From assembly GCF_001611275.1 (NCBI RefSeq), contig NZ_CP015080.1:310001-374000 (forward strand): DNA of 64,000 nucleotides. The letters run 5' to 3'. The position numbers were made by a program, and so were the translations under genes. Positions 23,829 through 33,081 of this stretch are shown piece by piece; the first letter of the stretch is position 1, and the number at the start of each line of letters is the position of its first letter. The notes under the pieces were generated by a model, which searched no databases, was not told where the DNA came from, and saw only the letters and a program-made list of their open reading frames with translations. This DNA is from Desulfuromonas sp. DDH964. GTDB taxonomy: Bacteria; Desulfobacterota; Desulfuromonadia; Desulfuromonadales; DDH964.

Positions 23829-26800
23829 CTAACGTTCCGAGAAGCGGTGTACCATGTGGTTCCACTGAGGTGTCAGGCGAGGGATATCGGTTAACGATTC
23901 GGCCCTTACCACCCAGCGAGAAAGTGTCGGTTGTCGCATGTGCCTCCGACTCCAATTATAATCCAACGGGCCATGGTACCTTTCATACTTGGCAACTAAA
24001 CGACCATCCTTATACCACTTGAGTGGGTTTTTAGTAGAAGGTTCCCACTTTAGGCGCTCTTGGAGAAATCGAGCAGGGATTAATTCTAATGTGCTGAAGG
24101 ATAGTAAGAGCAAAGACCCAGAGAAAAAAACAAGAGGTGAACTGTCTGCCCTTGGTTCAAACCTATTAGGGAAAAAGAATTGGAAACACCTTCCTGATGG
24201 GCATGTTGGTGAATGTTTTGCTGCAACTCCTTCAAGAATATTATTGTCAAGCCAGTACCGCATCTCGAAATCGTAATGAGATGTGAACAACCGGAGACAA
24301 CTTCCGAGTGCTACTTTCCCATCTGGCAGATCGGATCCACTTGCGAGCAGTCTCAGACGATTCAATATGCCTTTATTGTTTGTTCCTGATTCAATCCACT
24401 CTTCCACTTCTTTTTGTTCAGGCCAGTCGAACGATGCTGGTGACGGAAGTGGTGACTGCCGAACAACCCAGGGGTCATCTCCGTGGGTAAGCGCAACAGC
24501 AATATCTGTGGCATCATCCTCACTCCAATTAGTCCTGCGCAATTCACGTGTAAAAGCATTGTCCAGTATTCCATCTTCCCTGCCGGTAATTATCATGTCG
24601 CCATCCTCAGCGGCGAAATGCTCCCTATTTTTGTGCTTTTCAATTTTATCCACAGCAGGATCTTGGGAGATGATAGCTTCCGCAATTCTTGACTCAAGCC
24701 CCTCTGTATCGTGCCCAGTGATCGTGGCCATTCGACTAATCCAGGTACGTGCTGCCGAGAAAACGTTCGCAAGCTTTGTGCTTCCCTGCGAAATGGGACT
24801 AATTTCCAGCAATTTCTGAGGCTTAGTTATGATGGAGCTATGTTCTTCAGATTTGCTTGTGGGCGCGGGCATGAATGATGCTGTAAGCTGCTCACCGCCA
24901 GCAACTTTGGAGAGCATCAGCTTGCATAACCATAGCTGTATTCTGGTCCGAAGTTCACCATCGTCTTGCGCCCATATCTCTTCGAGAGTCGAAGCCACTA
25001 TCTCCGGATGTCGCGCCGCCCAGATCTCCATCCCCAGCAGGAGCCATGATCGCTCCCGAGCTTTACAATAGTCCAAGACGGTGCGCAATATTTCTGGGGA
25101 TGTCTCCACGACAGCAGAGAGTCCACGAAGGGCTGCAGAGACCGTCTCAGCGCTGTCAGCCGTAAGCATGCGAAGTAGAACGAGTGCTGCAAAACGAGGC
25201 CAGGTTTCAATTGTATTGTCAGCAGAAAGGTCCCTTACCTCGGCATTCTGACTCTCCGGCAATCTCGACCACAGTCGGTGCATAGCAAGCACACACTGAG
25301 TCCCCCGCTTCAAACCCTCCGTCCCTTTGCCCGCCGCGTGAAATAGGCAGATTAAATGAACATTATATGAACCCGAATGAAACCAAAAAGCCTCACCCAT
25401 CGGCCTGACCGCAGCTCGCATCAGCTCCCATACCTCGTACTCCCGGAGGGCTGGAATCAGTTCTCGCAGTGGGGGTTCCTCTTCCCAATAGCCCCATCTC
25501 CTGCCGTAGTTTCTATTTGCGTCCACAAGCCCTAAAAGCGTATACATCAACTCTGTGCGATTTTCTGGGTTGTCTCGCGCAATTTGAATGGCAAGCTGCC
25601 CTATCTCAACCAAACTAGGCTCATACCCCCCCGCTACCTGTTGAGCCAGTTTAGAGACGGCCTCTCCAGCATCAGGGGAATTAATGGTCGCCGTTTCACG
25701 GATGTTCCTTGTTCTCTGACTCGGCCGATCCTTTTCGTACTCTTCCCGCAAAACCTCCCCGGGCGTTAGGGATTGCATCCGCTTGTGAAGTTTTTTTCTG
25801 TCTTCGGACGAGACGGCGGCAAGGATGCTGTCGCGAAGCTCTGTTATAAGTTGAACCTGGTACTTATCGAACCATCTCGTCAAACCCACAGCACAGCTCC
25901 ATAGCGTCAACATGTCGATACTATCTGTGACTGTCCCGTCCGAGATTATCCGGTTGATAGCTGCGATCAAGTTTTTCCGAACTGTCTGAAGCCAGTATCT
26001 TTCAGTCTCCGGATCAATGCTGTTAAAGAAGGCCCAAGCATTATTGGGTCCGCAATGGAATGCTGCGGCCGCAATTTCAGCCTCGATCGAGGAGATGAGG
26101 CGATTATCTCCACCTTGGTCATCGCACTCTCTGCAGATGTCGAGCAATTGCATGCCTTCCTGACACCAAGCAATAGGGGCCCTGCGGGCTAATTCTTCAA
26201 ACCAATCTAGAGCTTCTTGGAACGAATAATCCTTGTGGGATGAATACCCGATGAGGTGATGACGCAGCTTTGTTTCGGCCGTCGCAGCCAATTCATCCCA
26301 GCCTTCCTTACGAGCTGAATGCGACAGCTTGCCTACGATTTCCACACGTTCGGAATAACCAGTTCCGAACCATACGGCCCCTTTTTTACCTATCCAATGT
26401 TCCGCCCAGTTGTACAAAAGCTCCCGATGTCCAGCACGGCGCAAAATTTCCCAAAGGACAGGCAAACGCTGGTCCACTGGAAATTTTTCTGCACTTGAAA
26501 GGCTGAGCGAAAGAACCATTTCGGCATGAGTGTTTCCGATCTCCTGACACTGCTCCAGGAGCGCGAATGTCAGATTAAGTGCCAAATCTCGGAAATCATG
26601 GAAATCCAGAGAGTGTCTAGCTTCCCAGATAAACTCAATTACAGTCCTTACGGTCTGGGAAGGCACCAAGGCAGCTGCGCCGCTTGGATTTCCTTTGCTG
26701 AGCATACGACCAATAAGTCCGCTCATGGCTGCGGCCCTCAGCGGCAGCAGAAAAGATCTTTGGTCGCGAACATGCCTATTTTGAGAAATGATCGCCGTGG

Positions 26801-29798
26801 CAAGCTCTGAGGCAATTCCAGAAGCCTCGCGCTGGGGTTCGACCCAACCGATGACCCTGGCCACATAGAGCATCAAAGGCATCTCAATGCGACGGTCAGC
26901 GCATTGCCCGGTCCTTGCCATTTGGATGACTTCAAGCCAATCCTTTGCGCCATCCTCCCCAAGGGCCTTCAATGCCCAATATGCCGCTTTGATACGGAAA
27001 TCCAGATGCAGTCTGCCCCTATCCTCGAAAATCACTTGTAGAAGCCTACCGACAAGGTTCCACATTCCTTTCTTGGAGGCTTCCTCTAGGGCTACCTCGA
27101 AGGTACGCAGGTAGAGGGGATTGAATTCCATCAGGGATGCAAATGCTACTTCCTCTTGTTCTGACGATGCAACACAAGCGGACACCCATCCTTTCTCGAA
27201 AAGACAGGTTGCTTCGGAGCCAATATAGTCGTTGGGGTCTCCCCGGTCTGTCAGAATTTCTAATCTGAAGGCTAGGTCTCCCCAGTCTTCCAATAGGGCA
27301 TCCACGCCCACAGCAAGAGTTGTGCTCTCATGGATTTCATGATAGTCGGTCATGCCTGATACACTGGCAACCATGGCCATCGGTGAAATCCCCGAGAACC
27401 AATGTTCAATCAACCCTCTTGCACGGTTAATATCCGCTTTTTCGGCGAGCATTCTGGCATCACTCAAAACCTGACGGACGGTGCCGTCATCCCAACGACT
27501 GAGCGGTAGCACAAAGCGTTCAGTTTCAACGCATTGAGGCAAAGAAACCAGTGGCGTGTCTGTGCGTACCAATAGATCAGGGTTCGAATCAACACAATCC
27601 GAGAGCTTCGCGAGAGTCATTCCACCACATGCCACTGAAAGGGCGGCATCCCAATCCTTCAAGTCAGGAATAGCCCGGAAGGCTTCTTCTGCTTCCGTCT
27701 GGATTGAGGATAAATTTCGGCCGTATGCTGCGGCATCTAGCACCCAGGCGGGATTAAAGATGCGAGCCTTCTCCGTATCTCTATCCGCAATTTGTAGAAG
27801 ATTAAAAAGGCTTTCTTGCCTGAAGTAGGGGTCCGCTGAGGGACTCATGTAGTAATCTGCCAGCAACGATGCGACGGAACGCAATGCTGCGTCGTCCGTG
27901 CTCAACTCCCTTTCCAGAAAGACCCTGATATCGTTGTGTCGTACGCGAAATCCTCCTTCATCATGGACCACCAGAGGCTCCAGTGAGGAAAGAATGGCAT
28001 CCCACTCTGGTGCCGGCTTTCCCCATGCGGGAAAAGCTTGGTGCATAATCGTCCCTGTGATTCGCTCTTTTAGAATGCATAGGACAGCGGAAAGATATAG
28101 GGAGATTCCGGTTGGCGATGCTGGGATGGCGGCCGTCCATATAGCTTGGTAGTATGCATGTACTCCGGAATGCAGTTGCCTCTTAGTGAGTCTTCCTTGG
28201 AGTTCATCCAGTGTCTGACACCGTTCAGCCTCCGCAACTGAAAAGACAGCAGCGAGCGTGTTGCCGCCGGCAATGTCATGGATGAGACGAGCGACATGCT
28301 CCAAGTCGTCTGCAGGTATTCTCGTAGTGGAACTGGAGAGGAGGAGATGCGTGTCCTGAATCTCGAGCGGACCAAGACCTATTGAAGCCACCAACTCATG
28401 CCGGGAGCGAAGCCAGATGGGATACTCTGGATATCCCGTCGCGGGCTGTCCAGCTATAAGAATTCTTACGCCCTTTGGTATGGCCTCTGGTGCCGGCAGA
28501 GACTGCATCAGCGATGGCAACCCTTTACGGTGGGCTCGCGCGGCATGGTCAATCCCATCAATGACGATTACAAATGGGGCATGCTTCTCCTGCGCAAGAA
28601 AAGACGAAAGGCGCAACACATGGTCCCTGGCTTGATCGGGCGTGATGAAATGATTCCTGACCGGTACTCGCAACTGAAGTAGTCGGCCTCGCAAGCGTTC
28701 GCGTATTTGACTGAGGAGTGAATACCAAAGAGACTCCGATGAGGCGGACCGATCTGCATCTGCAGAAAGAGCAGGCGAATCAGGGGTTATCGGCCTGTAA
28801 GCGTAGTAACGGATGTCCACTATGAGCTTTGAGTAATTGTCAGCCCTTTGATTGACTATACGGCTGACCACACTCGTTTTCCCTGATCCAGGGTCTGCTT
28901 CCAAAAATACGATCTGGTGTTCTGAATTACTCGTCAGCAAATCGGTGATTTCGTCAACTGCTGCCTCTCGTGAAGGGAAAAACGGCATTGGGGTAGGCAC
29001 ATCGCAGTACCCAAAAATATCCGGCTCCGATTCCGCGAGGGATTCCAGTACATCCTCTGCTGTCACCCACTCCTTCGTCCCGCGTAGCGACGTTGTCCAA
29101 TGGAGAAGCGCTGATAGCAAATTCCGAACAAGTGGTACTGCTTGGTAGTTGGTGATGCCCAAAGTAGCGGACAGCGATGAGGCAAGCCCATCCTGCATTT
29201 CGTCGAGCTGTGGGGCCTCAGTTGAAATGGTTACTGCTCGTAAGAAATGAAGTTTTTCGTCCGGCGCGATATCCCCCATTTCAGTCAACCAAAGGTCCCA
29301 CGCATCTCCCCATTCATCTGGGATGCGGATGGCCTCAAGTGACGTTACCGTGCCAAGTTCTGCAGAGAGGTGTTCAATAAAACGTGCAAGCGGGGGGAAA
29401 AATGTTCCACTCTTTGATCTGCTTGACCTTGTACCAGCGCTGCGATTTGTGATGAGAATGCAGGATGTGTCCGTTCCGCAAAGTCCCATCTTGTGCCATG
29501 CAGACGAGAGTGAACCGAGAAGTGAGGTGCCGCTCTCGCCCTTGGACACGAGATCTGAGAAGGTCAGATTCGATCGGGGCCGGGAATGCTTAACTTGGTA
29601 ATAGTCCTGATGGCCTGAACTGAACCGAATGACAATATCGTCCCATCCCTTGATGCCATCCTTTTGGAACGCTACGGCGTCGATATCCGAATCTGGATTC
29701 AACATCTCGACTGCCTTGAGCAGACCGATACCCCACTCATACCAGTATGGGTCACCAATGCCAGCCGATTTGCTTTTGTGATTTCGATCTGTATTCAT
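23829..29798 (-). CDS. Giant STAND NTPase with Cap4-like nuclease domain (Avs-like defence protein)
   Basis: 1989 aa. N-terminus (1-130) looks like the Cap4/DUF4297 dsDNA endonuclease: GDPYWYEWGIGLLKAVEM, GWDDIVIRF (Asp53/54) and YYQVKHSR (Gln68-x-Lys70). A NACHT/STAND-type ATPase follows: Walker A EADPGSGKTSV (near 300-310), Walker B FVIVIDGIDHAAR (near 409-421). The remaining ~1400 residues are helical, repeat-like and probably form the sensor. This layout is that of Avs antiviral proteins, which detect phage terminase or portal and then cut DNA; which trigger applies here cannot be told. ATG at 29798 lacks a ribosome site. Composition is less GC-rich than the flanking backbone. Confidence 0.8.
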   Translation of the reverse strand: MNTDRNHKSKSAGIGDPYWYEWGIGLLKAVEMLNPDSDIDAVAFQKDGIKGWDDIVIRFSSGHQDYYQVKHSRPRSNLTFSDLVSKGESGTSLLGSLSSAWHKMGLCGTDTSCILITNRSAGTRSSRSKSGTFFPPLARFIEHLSAELGTVTSLEAIRIPDEWGDAWDLWLTEMGDIAPDEKLHFLRAVTISTEAPQLDEMQDGLASSLSATLGITNYQAVPLVRNLLSALLHWTTSLRGTKEWVTAEDVLESLAESEPDIFGYCDVPTPMPFFPSREAAVDEITDLLTSNSEHQIVFLEADPGSGKTSVVSRIVNQRADNYSKLIVDIRYYAYRPITPDSPALSADADRSASSESLWYSLLSQIRERLRGRLLQLRVPVRNHFITPDQARDHVLRLSSFLAQEKHAPFVIVIDGIDHAARAHRKGLPSLMQSLPAPEAIPKGVRILIAGQPATGYPEYPIWLRSRHELVASIGLGPLEIQDTHLLLSSSTTRIPADDLEHVARLIHDIAGGNTLAAVFSVAEAERCQTLDELQGRLTKRQLHSGVHAYYQAIWTAAIPASPTGISLYLSAVLCILKERITGTIMHQAFPAWGKPAPEWDAILSSLEPLVVHDEGGFRVRHNDIRVFLERELSTDDAALRSVASLLADYYMSPSADPYFRQESLFNLLQIADRDTEKARIFNPAWVLDAAAYGRNLSSIQTEAEEAFRAIPDLKDWDAALSVACGGMTLAKLSDCVDSNPDLLVRTDTPLVSLPQCVETERFVLPLSRWDDGTVRQVLSDARMLAEKADINRARGLIEHWFSGISPMAMVASVSGMTDYHEIHESTTLAVGVDALLEDWGDLAFRLEILTDRGDPNDYIGSEATCLFEKGWVSACVASSEQEEVAFASLMEFNPLYLRTFEVALEEASKKGMWNLVGRLLQVIFEDRGRLHLDFRIKAAYWALKALGEDGAKDWLEVIQMARTGQCADRRIEMPLMLYVARVIGWVEPQREASGIASELATAIISQNRHVRDQRSFLLPLRAAAMSGLIGRMLSKGNPSGAAALVPSQTVRTVIEFIWEARHSLDFHDFRDLALNLTFALLEQCQEIGNTHAEMVLSLSLSSAEKFPVDQRLPVLWEILRRAGHRELLYNWAEHWIGKKGAVWFGTGYSERVEIVGKLSHSARKEGWDELAATAETKLRHHLIGYSSHKDYSFQEALDWFEELARRAPIAWCQEGMQLLDICRECDDQGGDNRLISSIEAEIAAAAFHCGPNNAWAFFNSIDPETERYWLQTVRKNLIAAINRIISDGTVTDSIDMLTLWSCAVGLTRWFDKYQVQLITELRDSILAAVSSEDRKKLHKRMQSLTPGEVLREEYEKDRPSQRTRNIRETATINSPDAGEAVSKLAQQVAGGYEPSLVEIGQLAIQIARDNPENRTELMYTLLGLVDANRNYGRRWGYWEEEPPLRELIPALREYEVWELMRAAVRPMGEAFWFHSGSYNVHLICLFHAAGKGTEGLKRGTQCVLAMHRLWSRLPESQNAEVRDLSADNTIETWPRFAALVLLRMLTADSAETVSAALRGLSAVVETSPEILRTVLDYCKARERSWLLLGMEIWAARHPEIVASTLEEIWAQDDGELRTRIQLWLCKLMLSKVAGGEQLTASFMPAPTSKSEEHSSIITKPQKLLEISPISQGSTKLANVFSAARTWISRMATITGHDTEGLESRIAEAIISQDPAVDKIEKHKNREHFAAEDGDMIITGREDGILDNAFTRELRRTNWSEDDATDIAVALTHGDDPWVVRQSPLPSPASFDWPEQKEVEEWIESGTNNKGILNRLRLLASGSDLPDGKVALGSCLRLFTSHYDFEMRYWLDNNILEGVAAKHSPTCPSGRCFQFFFPNRFEPRADSSPLVFFSGSLLLLSFSTLELIPARFLQERLKWEPSTKNPLKWYKDGRLVAKYERYHGPLDYNWSRRHMRQPTLSRWVVRAESLTDIPRLTPQWNHMVHRFSER

Positions 29799-29799
29799 G

Positions 29800-29848
29800 T
29801 CGTTACAAAATTAAAACCGCTGGCCACAGTTCAGCGGCGGCAGCGGTT
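29800..29848 (-). terminator. Terminator-like hairpin immediately before the Avs-like start codon
   Basis: On the minus strand AACCGCTG (29848-29841) pairs with CAGCGGTT (29822-29815) and is followed by TTAATTTT. A second CCGCTG copy between the arms could compete for the same 3' arm. The T-run ends within about 10 nt of the ATG, so it is either the terminator of the upstream higA transcript or an attenuator in the leader. The rest of 29849-30050 shows no gene. Confidence 0.45.
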
Positions 29849-30050
29849 CTTGGTATCAGAGGATCTTGGTATTGGCTATCTAGCAAGTCACCCTCCCGGA
29901 AATCCTGCACTGCGAGCCCGCCTCCGAGGCGCCAATTCCCATGATAATTGGTGGATGATTTTCCGTAAGAACACCCGGATGGTTTTGGTCAAAATAAGCA
30001 CACATGTCGAGGATTCGTGTGAAGTTACCCTCTTTGGTCAGGGATGTTTT

Positions 30051-31157
30051 TCAATTCTTAGCGAAACGGAAACTGTCTTTCAAGTCGTTCATCCATGATG
30101 GTTTTATCAACCCGTCATGTTGTAATCGCCCAACAACAATTCCGGGATGGACACCCGCTTGCCTAGCAAGGTCACATGCTGCTGCCTTGCTTTTTATAGT
30201 GGGGAGATATGGTTTGAATTCCGGTGGAATAAGGAAGTCTCCTGCCCATATATTGGCCTCATGCTCTTCAGGATTATCGGCATGGCCTTTGTTTGGGTCG
30301 TCCAGGAAGACGGATTTCTTCTCCTTGGAATGCAATAGAATATGGGCAGCTTCATGGAAGAGCGTGAACCAAAATTTATCATTGGTCTTGCCATACAAAG
30401 AAAGCTGAATAAGAGGGCGATGAGGGTTCAGCCAACGAGCCACACCACTTACACGCGCTTTGGGGATAGCTGGAACCAGGACGAAGGAAACGCCTGCTTG
30501 TTTGAAGTAATTTCGAAGCTGAGGCTCAAATTCTTCAGGAGGAAGAGTGGTCAGCTGTCGAATTTGAGGCAGTACTTCTATGAATTGATTGCGATCATAT
30601 TTTCGGGGGTCCAGTTTTTCTGCATGCTGTTCACCCATGCGCAACCATGAAGAAATAGCGCCAACATCGCTCTGCTCAGCTCGACTGCGGCGGAAGGAAC
30701 ACTGCATTTCCGCATAATGGCCACGCCACTCTTCGGGCGAAGCCACTCCAAAGAAGCGCAGACATTTTTCGACCAGATCAGGTTTTGATTTCCTGTCAAC
30801 ACGCTGCTTAGGGATAGCGCCAGCATCCATCAACTGTTTTACCGGCAATTCATCAAGCCAAGAGATCCACTCGGCTTCCTTTTGTGCCGCTTCCAGGCGA
30901 ACGCAGCGTTCACGGTACTTTGCCTCTCGGGCTAACCAGAAGCCAACCGAGCCCCCTAAAACTCTTTCAAGGCGGACAGCCGCATCTTCGGTAAGCGGAA
31001 CCTTTCCTTTGATGAGCTGGTTCGTGTGCTTGGTGCTGTAGCCTAGACGAGTTGCTAGTTCCGTCTGTGGCCAGCCACGTTCCTCGATGATATCGAGGAT
31101 GGTGTCGCCAGGTGGGGAAACCCAGTCAGGTGCAAACGGGGTATCCAACTTAGCCAT
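30051..31157 (-). CDS. HigA-type antitoxin fused to ImmA/IrrE metallopeptidase
   Basis: 368 aa from ATG 31157 (MAKLDTPF), chosen because GGAG precedes it by 7 nt. The N-terminus is a HigA/XRE helix-turn-helix (TILDIIEERGWPQTELATRL, then GYSTKHTNQLIKGKVPLTED). The C-terminal half is an ImmA/IrrE zinc peptidase: FWFTLFHEAAHILLHS gives HExxH, with a downstream EANIWAGDFLIP motif. Starts inside the end of the toxin gene. The fusion suggests that antitoxin or a repressor can be proteolysed, but which is not shown. Confidence 0.85.
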   Translation of the reverse strand: MAKLDTPFAPDWVSPPGDTILDIIEERGWPQTELATRLGYSTKHTNQLIKGKVPLTEDAAVRLERVLGGSVGFWLAREAKYRERCVRLEAAQKEAEWISWLDELPVKQLMDAGAIPKQRVDRKSKPDLVEKCLRFFGVASPEEWRGHYAEMQCSFRRSRAEQSDVGAISSWLRMGEQHAEKLDPRKYDRNQFIEVLPQIRQLTTLPPEEFEPQLRNYFKQAGVSFVLVPAIPKARVSGVARWLNPHRPLIQLSLYGKTNDKFWFTLFHEAAHILLHSKEKKSVFLDDPNKGHADNPEEHEANIWAGDFLIPPEFKPYLPTIKSKAAACDLARQAGVHPGIVVGRLQHDGLIKPSWMNDLKDSFRFAKN

Positions 31158-31503
31158 GATAGTCTCCAATGTATTCAATACAAACGATGGTCACTTCCGA
31201 CCAATCAATCGATCCATCTTGGCGGCGTGGGCAAGGTTCATTATCCGGTGAAAATACAAGACGCCAACCGCCTGCAAGGTCAACTGCGAACTGCCCAGCT
31301 CGGTCCCCAACCAAAGGATGGGGATTCCCTGCCACCAGATCTGTCACGGTAATAGCGGCTTCAAGGTCATCAAGGCGCGTTCTGAGCTTCCGAGCACAGG
31401 CATCGCCTAGCCTTTTCTGAGCGACCGCTTTCTTCTGGCAAAGTTCGCGATCCTTCTTGTTCTTAAAATTTATCTTCAAGGCATGACACCATTTTACACA
31501 CAT
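31150..31503 (-). CDS. HigB/RelE-type toxin
   Basis: 117 aa. The segment KRLGDACARKLRTRLDDLEA, then GQFAVDLAGGWRLVFSP and VTIVCIEYIGDYHG has the layout of HigB/killer-protein RNases of the ParE/RelE fold (basic helix, GGWRL strand, terminal DYH). The ATG at 31503 lies inside a perfect palindrome, so repressor binding would also cover the start. Gene order toxin then antitoxin is that of higBA. Start could be a little further downstream. Confidence 0.8.
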   Translation of the reverse strand: MCVKWCHALKINFKNKKDRELCQKKAVAQKRLGDACARKLRTRLDDLEAAITVTDLVAGNPHPLVGDRAGQFAVDLAGGWRLVFSPDNEPCPRRQDGSIDWSEVTIVCIEYIGDYHG

Positions 31504-31520
31504 TTACCTATTAGGTAAAT
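31502..31520. promoter_or_regulatory. higBA operator
   Basis: ATTTACCTA-T-TAGGTAAAT, a perfect 9-bp inverted repeat with one central base, overlapping the toxin start codon and its AGG ribosome element. Expected binding site of the HigA-type protein (autoregulation), by analogy with higBA systems. Confidence 0.7.
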
Positions 31521-31811
31521 GACAATGTGAAAAGAAAGGTTCCCACAGGCGTATTTCTGGGCCGAGTGGCAACCAACGCTTTCATGTCAATTTGAGGAGA
31601 ATTTTGAGACGGTATGACCTTTGGTGTGCCCCTCCTGGCTCGCCTGGTCTCCTCCCCCCTTTTTAAGATTTCGTCTTGGTAAGCTCATAATGTACCGAGG
31701 GAAAGCTCTTCAGTAAAGAATTTTGGTACTGGGAGTCGTGCTACAGATAGGCCCCGCCGAAGTAGGACATCCTTTCAAACTGCAGATATTTCATTTCTCC
31801 AGCAATCCAAA
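31521..31811. other. Intergenic stretch, no gene seen
   Basis: About 290 nt between divergent higB and the next rightward gene. It contains T-rich runs (CCCCCCTTTTTAAG near 31660) but no convincing stem. A promoter for higB on the minus strand and one for the rightward gene should be here; neither has a clear consensus. Confidence 0.3.
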
Positions 31812-31829
31812 CTTCCCCCCTTCCCCATT
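31812..31829 (+). promoter_or_regulatory. C-rich leader motif, degenerate copy 3
   Basis: CTTCCCCCCTTCCCCATT ends 31 nt before the ATG at 31861, the same distance as the identical 20-mers before the two tra operons. Confidence 0.45.
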
Positions 31830-31860
31830 ATCAGAAAAACACACATTCGTGGAGCTTGAG

Positions 31861-32160
31861 ATGAACCAATCCCATAGGCAGCCAGAAGTTCTTCAGCAAG
31901 TATTCTTGCAAGCGGATTCTGCCTGCCATGCCTGGTATCGCCTCAGGCTTCTGCATATCCGTGATGGTTATGTGATTGAGAAATCCTCCGGCAGTGCTCG
32001 GGGACGTGGGCAATTGGAGGCCTGGTTCCGCTGGGGACGGGAGGACGCAGAGAGAGTTTTCTCCAAAATCGTTCATAACAAAACCAAGTCCAACCGCTCT
32101 CGGGTCTACCGTCTGAGTTCAACTTCGACCCAATTGGAACTGTTCTCCACCGAACATTGA
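31861..32160 (+). CDS. Small WGR-like protein
   Basis: 99 aa from ATG 31861 with GGAG six nt upstream. YRLRLLHIRDGYVIEKSSGS, GQLEAWFRWGREDAERVFSK and KTKSNRSRVYRL suggest a WGR-type nucleic-acid-binding fold (the family's Trp-Gly-Arg appears as RWGRE). No other domain. It heads a small rightward operon behind the C-rich leader motif. Confidence 0.6.
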   Translation: MNQSHRQPEVLQQVFLQADSACHAWYRLRLLHIRDGYVIEKSSGSARGRGQLEAWFRWGREDAERVFSKIVHNKTKSNRSRVYRLSSTSTQLELFSTEH

Positions 32161-32188
32161 GGCGGTGAAAAATCGGGAGAGGGATGTC

Positions 32189-32470
32189 ATGTCGACAAAT
32201 GTTGTTCCTGCTTGGGTCAAGTACTTGCTGTTGATCGCCTGCGTAGCGGTCGGATGGTGGAGCTTCACAGGGAAGAGCATGTCGCCAGAGCATGATAATT
32301 CGACCTACCTGACGAGCGGGTCATCGGAAGCAGCCAGTGGCTTCCCGGCGAAGACCGGGGCAAACATCAGGCAATTTGTGACCAACCCTTTGGAGCCGAC
32401 ACCTGTGCCAGACGAGGGCACGGTGATCCTGAGGGGTTCAGGCACCAACTACTACCGGGATCAACCGTGA
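32189..32470 (+). CDS. Small membrane-anchored hypothetical
   Basis: 93 aa. ATG 32189 is preferred to an upstream GTG (32165) because GAGAGGG is well placed. One membrane segment (WVKYLLLIACVAVGWWSF, about 8-25), then a polar extracytoplasmic tail ending in EGTVILRGSGTNYYRDQP. Not recognised. Confidence 0.6.
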   Translation: MSTNVVPAWVKYLLLIACVAVGWWSFTGKSMSPEHDNSTYLTSGSSEAASGFPAKTGANIRQFVTNPLEPTPVPDEGTVILRGSGTNYYRDQP

Positions 32471-32490
32471 GATTGATTGAGGAGCTATCC

Positions 32491-32919
32491 ATGAAACCGA
32501 TCGTGCGAAAAGAGTATGAAGAAGCCATCCGCCTCCTGACGGGTCTGGCCCAGACCGACACATCGGGTGGCCGGGCCGCCGCCCAGGTTATTCTGAGCGC
32601 CTACAACGGAGACGAGTGGCAACTGGATGTCACCGAGTTGAGCCTGCTCGACGGCAAATACTACCAGGCCGCGATCGATGTCATCCGTGGGCGGAAAGAA
32701 TTGATGATCGAACCCCACAACCTCATTACCGGAGGACGGGAGATCTTCCATCGAATCTGGGACCGGTGGCGTCGGTACCATATCAGCAACAGATGGAAGC
32801 AAACCTGCTTCACCTGCAACGGCCGAGGATACATTGTCGATTATGACGACGATGACCAGGAAACGAGATCCTCGTGTGGCAAATGCGGTGGGACCGGTCT
32901 CATCGCCGAGGTGCGTTGA
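32491..32919 (+). CDS. DUF7673-like domain with DnaJ-type zinc motif
   Basis: 142 aa; ATG 32491 has GAGGAG 8 nt upstream. N-terminal ~90 residues (LTGLAQTDTSGGRAAAQVIL, ELSLLDGKYYQAAIDVI) resemble DUF7673-type proteins of mobile elements. The C-terminus has two CxxCxGxG units (CFTCNGRGYI and CGKCGGTGLI), the zinc-binding repeats of DnaJ but without a J domain. Possible small chaperone or nucleic-acid-binding adaptor; function unknown. Confidence 0.65.
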   Translation: MKPIVRKEYEEAIRLLTGLAQTDTSGGRAAAQVILSAYNGDEWQLDVTELSLLDGKYYQAAIDVIRGRKELMIEPHNLITGGREIFHRIWDRWRRYHISNRWKQTCFTCNGRGYIVDYDDDDQETRSSCGKCGGTGLIAEVR

Positions 32920-33046
32920 GAAAGGGCAAGCTCAAATAATGGGCAAAGAGGTCAAGGCGCTTTTCTCGTCTGGGGGATGCGGGACCCCTTCAACAGGATG
33001 AAGGGGATTTTTCCAGAGCGCCTGTGGATAAACGAGTGAGAATTCG

Positions 33047-33068
33047 GCGGGCCGACCGGCCCGCTTTT
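33047..33068 (+). terminator. Rho-independent terminator
   Basis: GCGGGCC (33047-33053), loop GACC, GGCCCGC (33058-33064), followed by TTTT. Ends the small operon 31861-32919. The stretch 32920-33046 upstream of it contains no gene that I can support. Confidence 0.8.
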
Positions 33069-33081
33069 ACCAACCGGTTTT

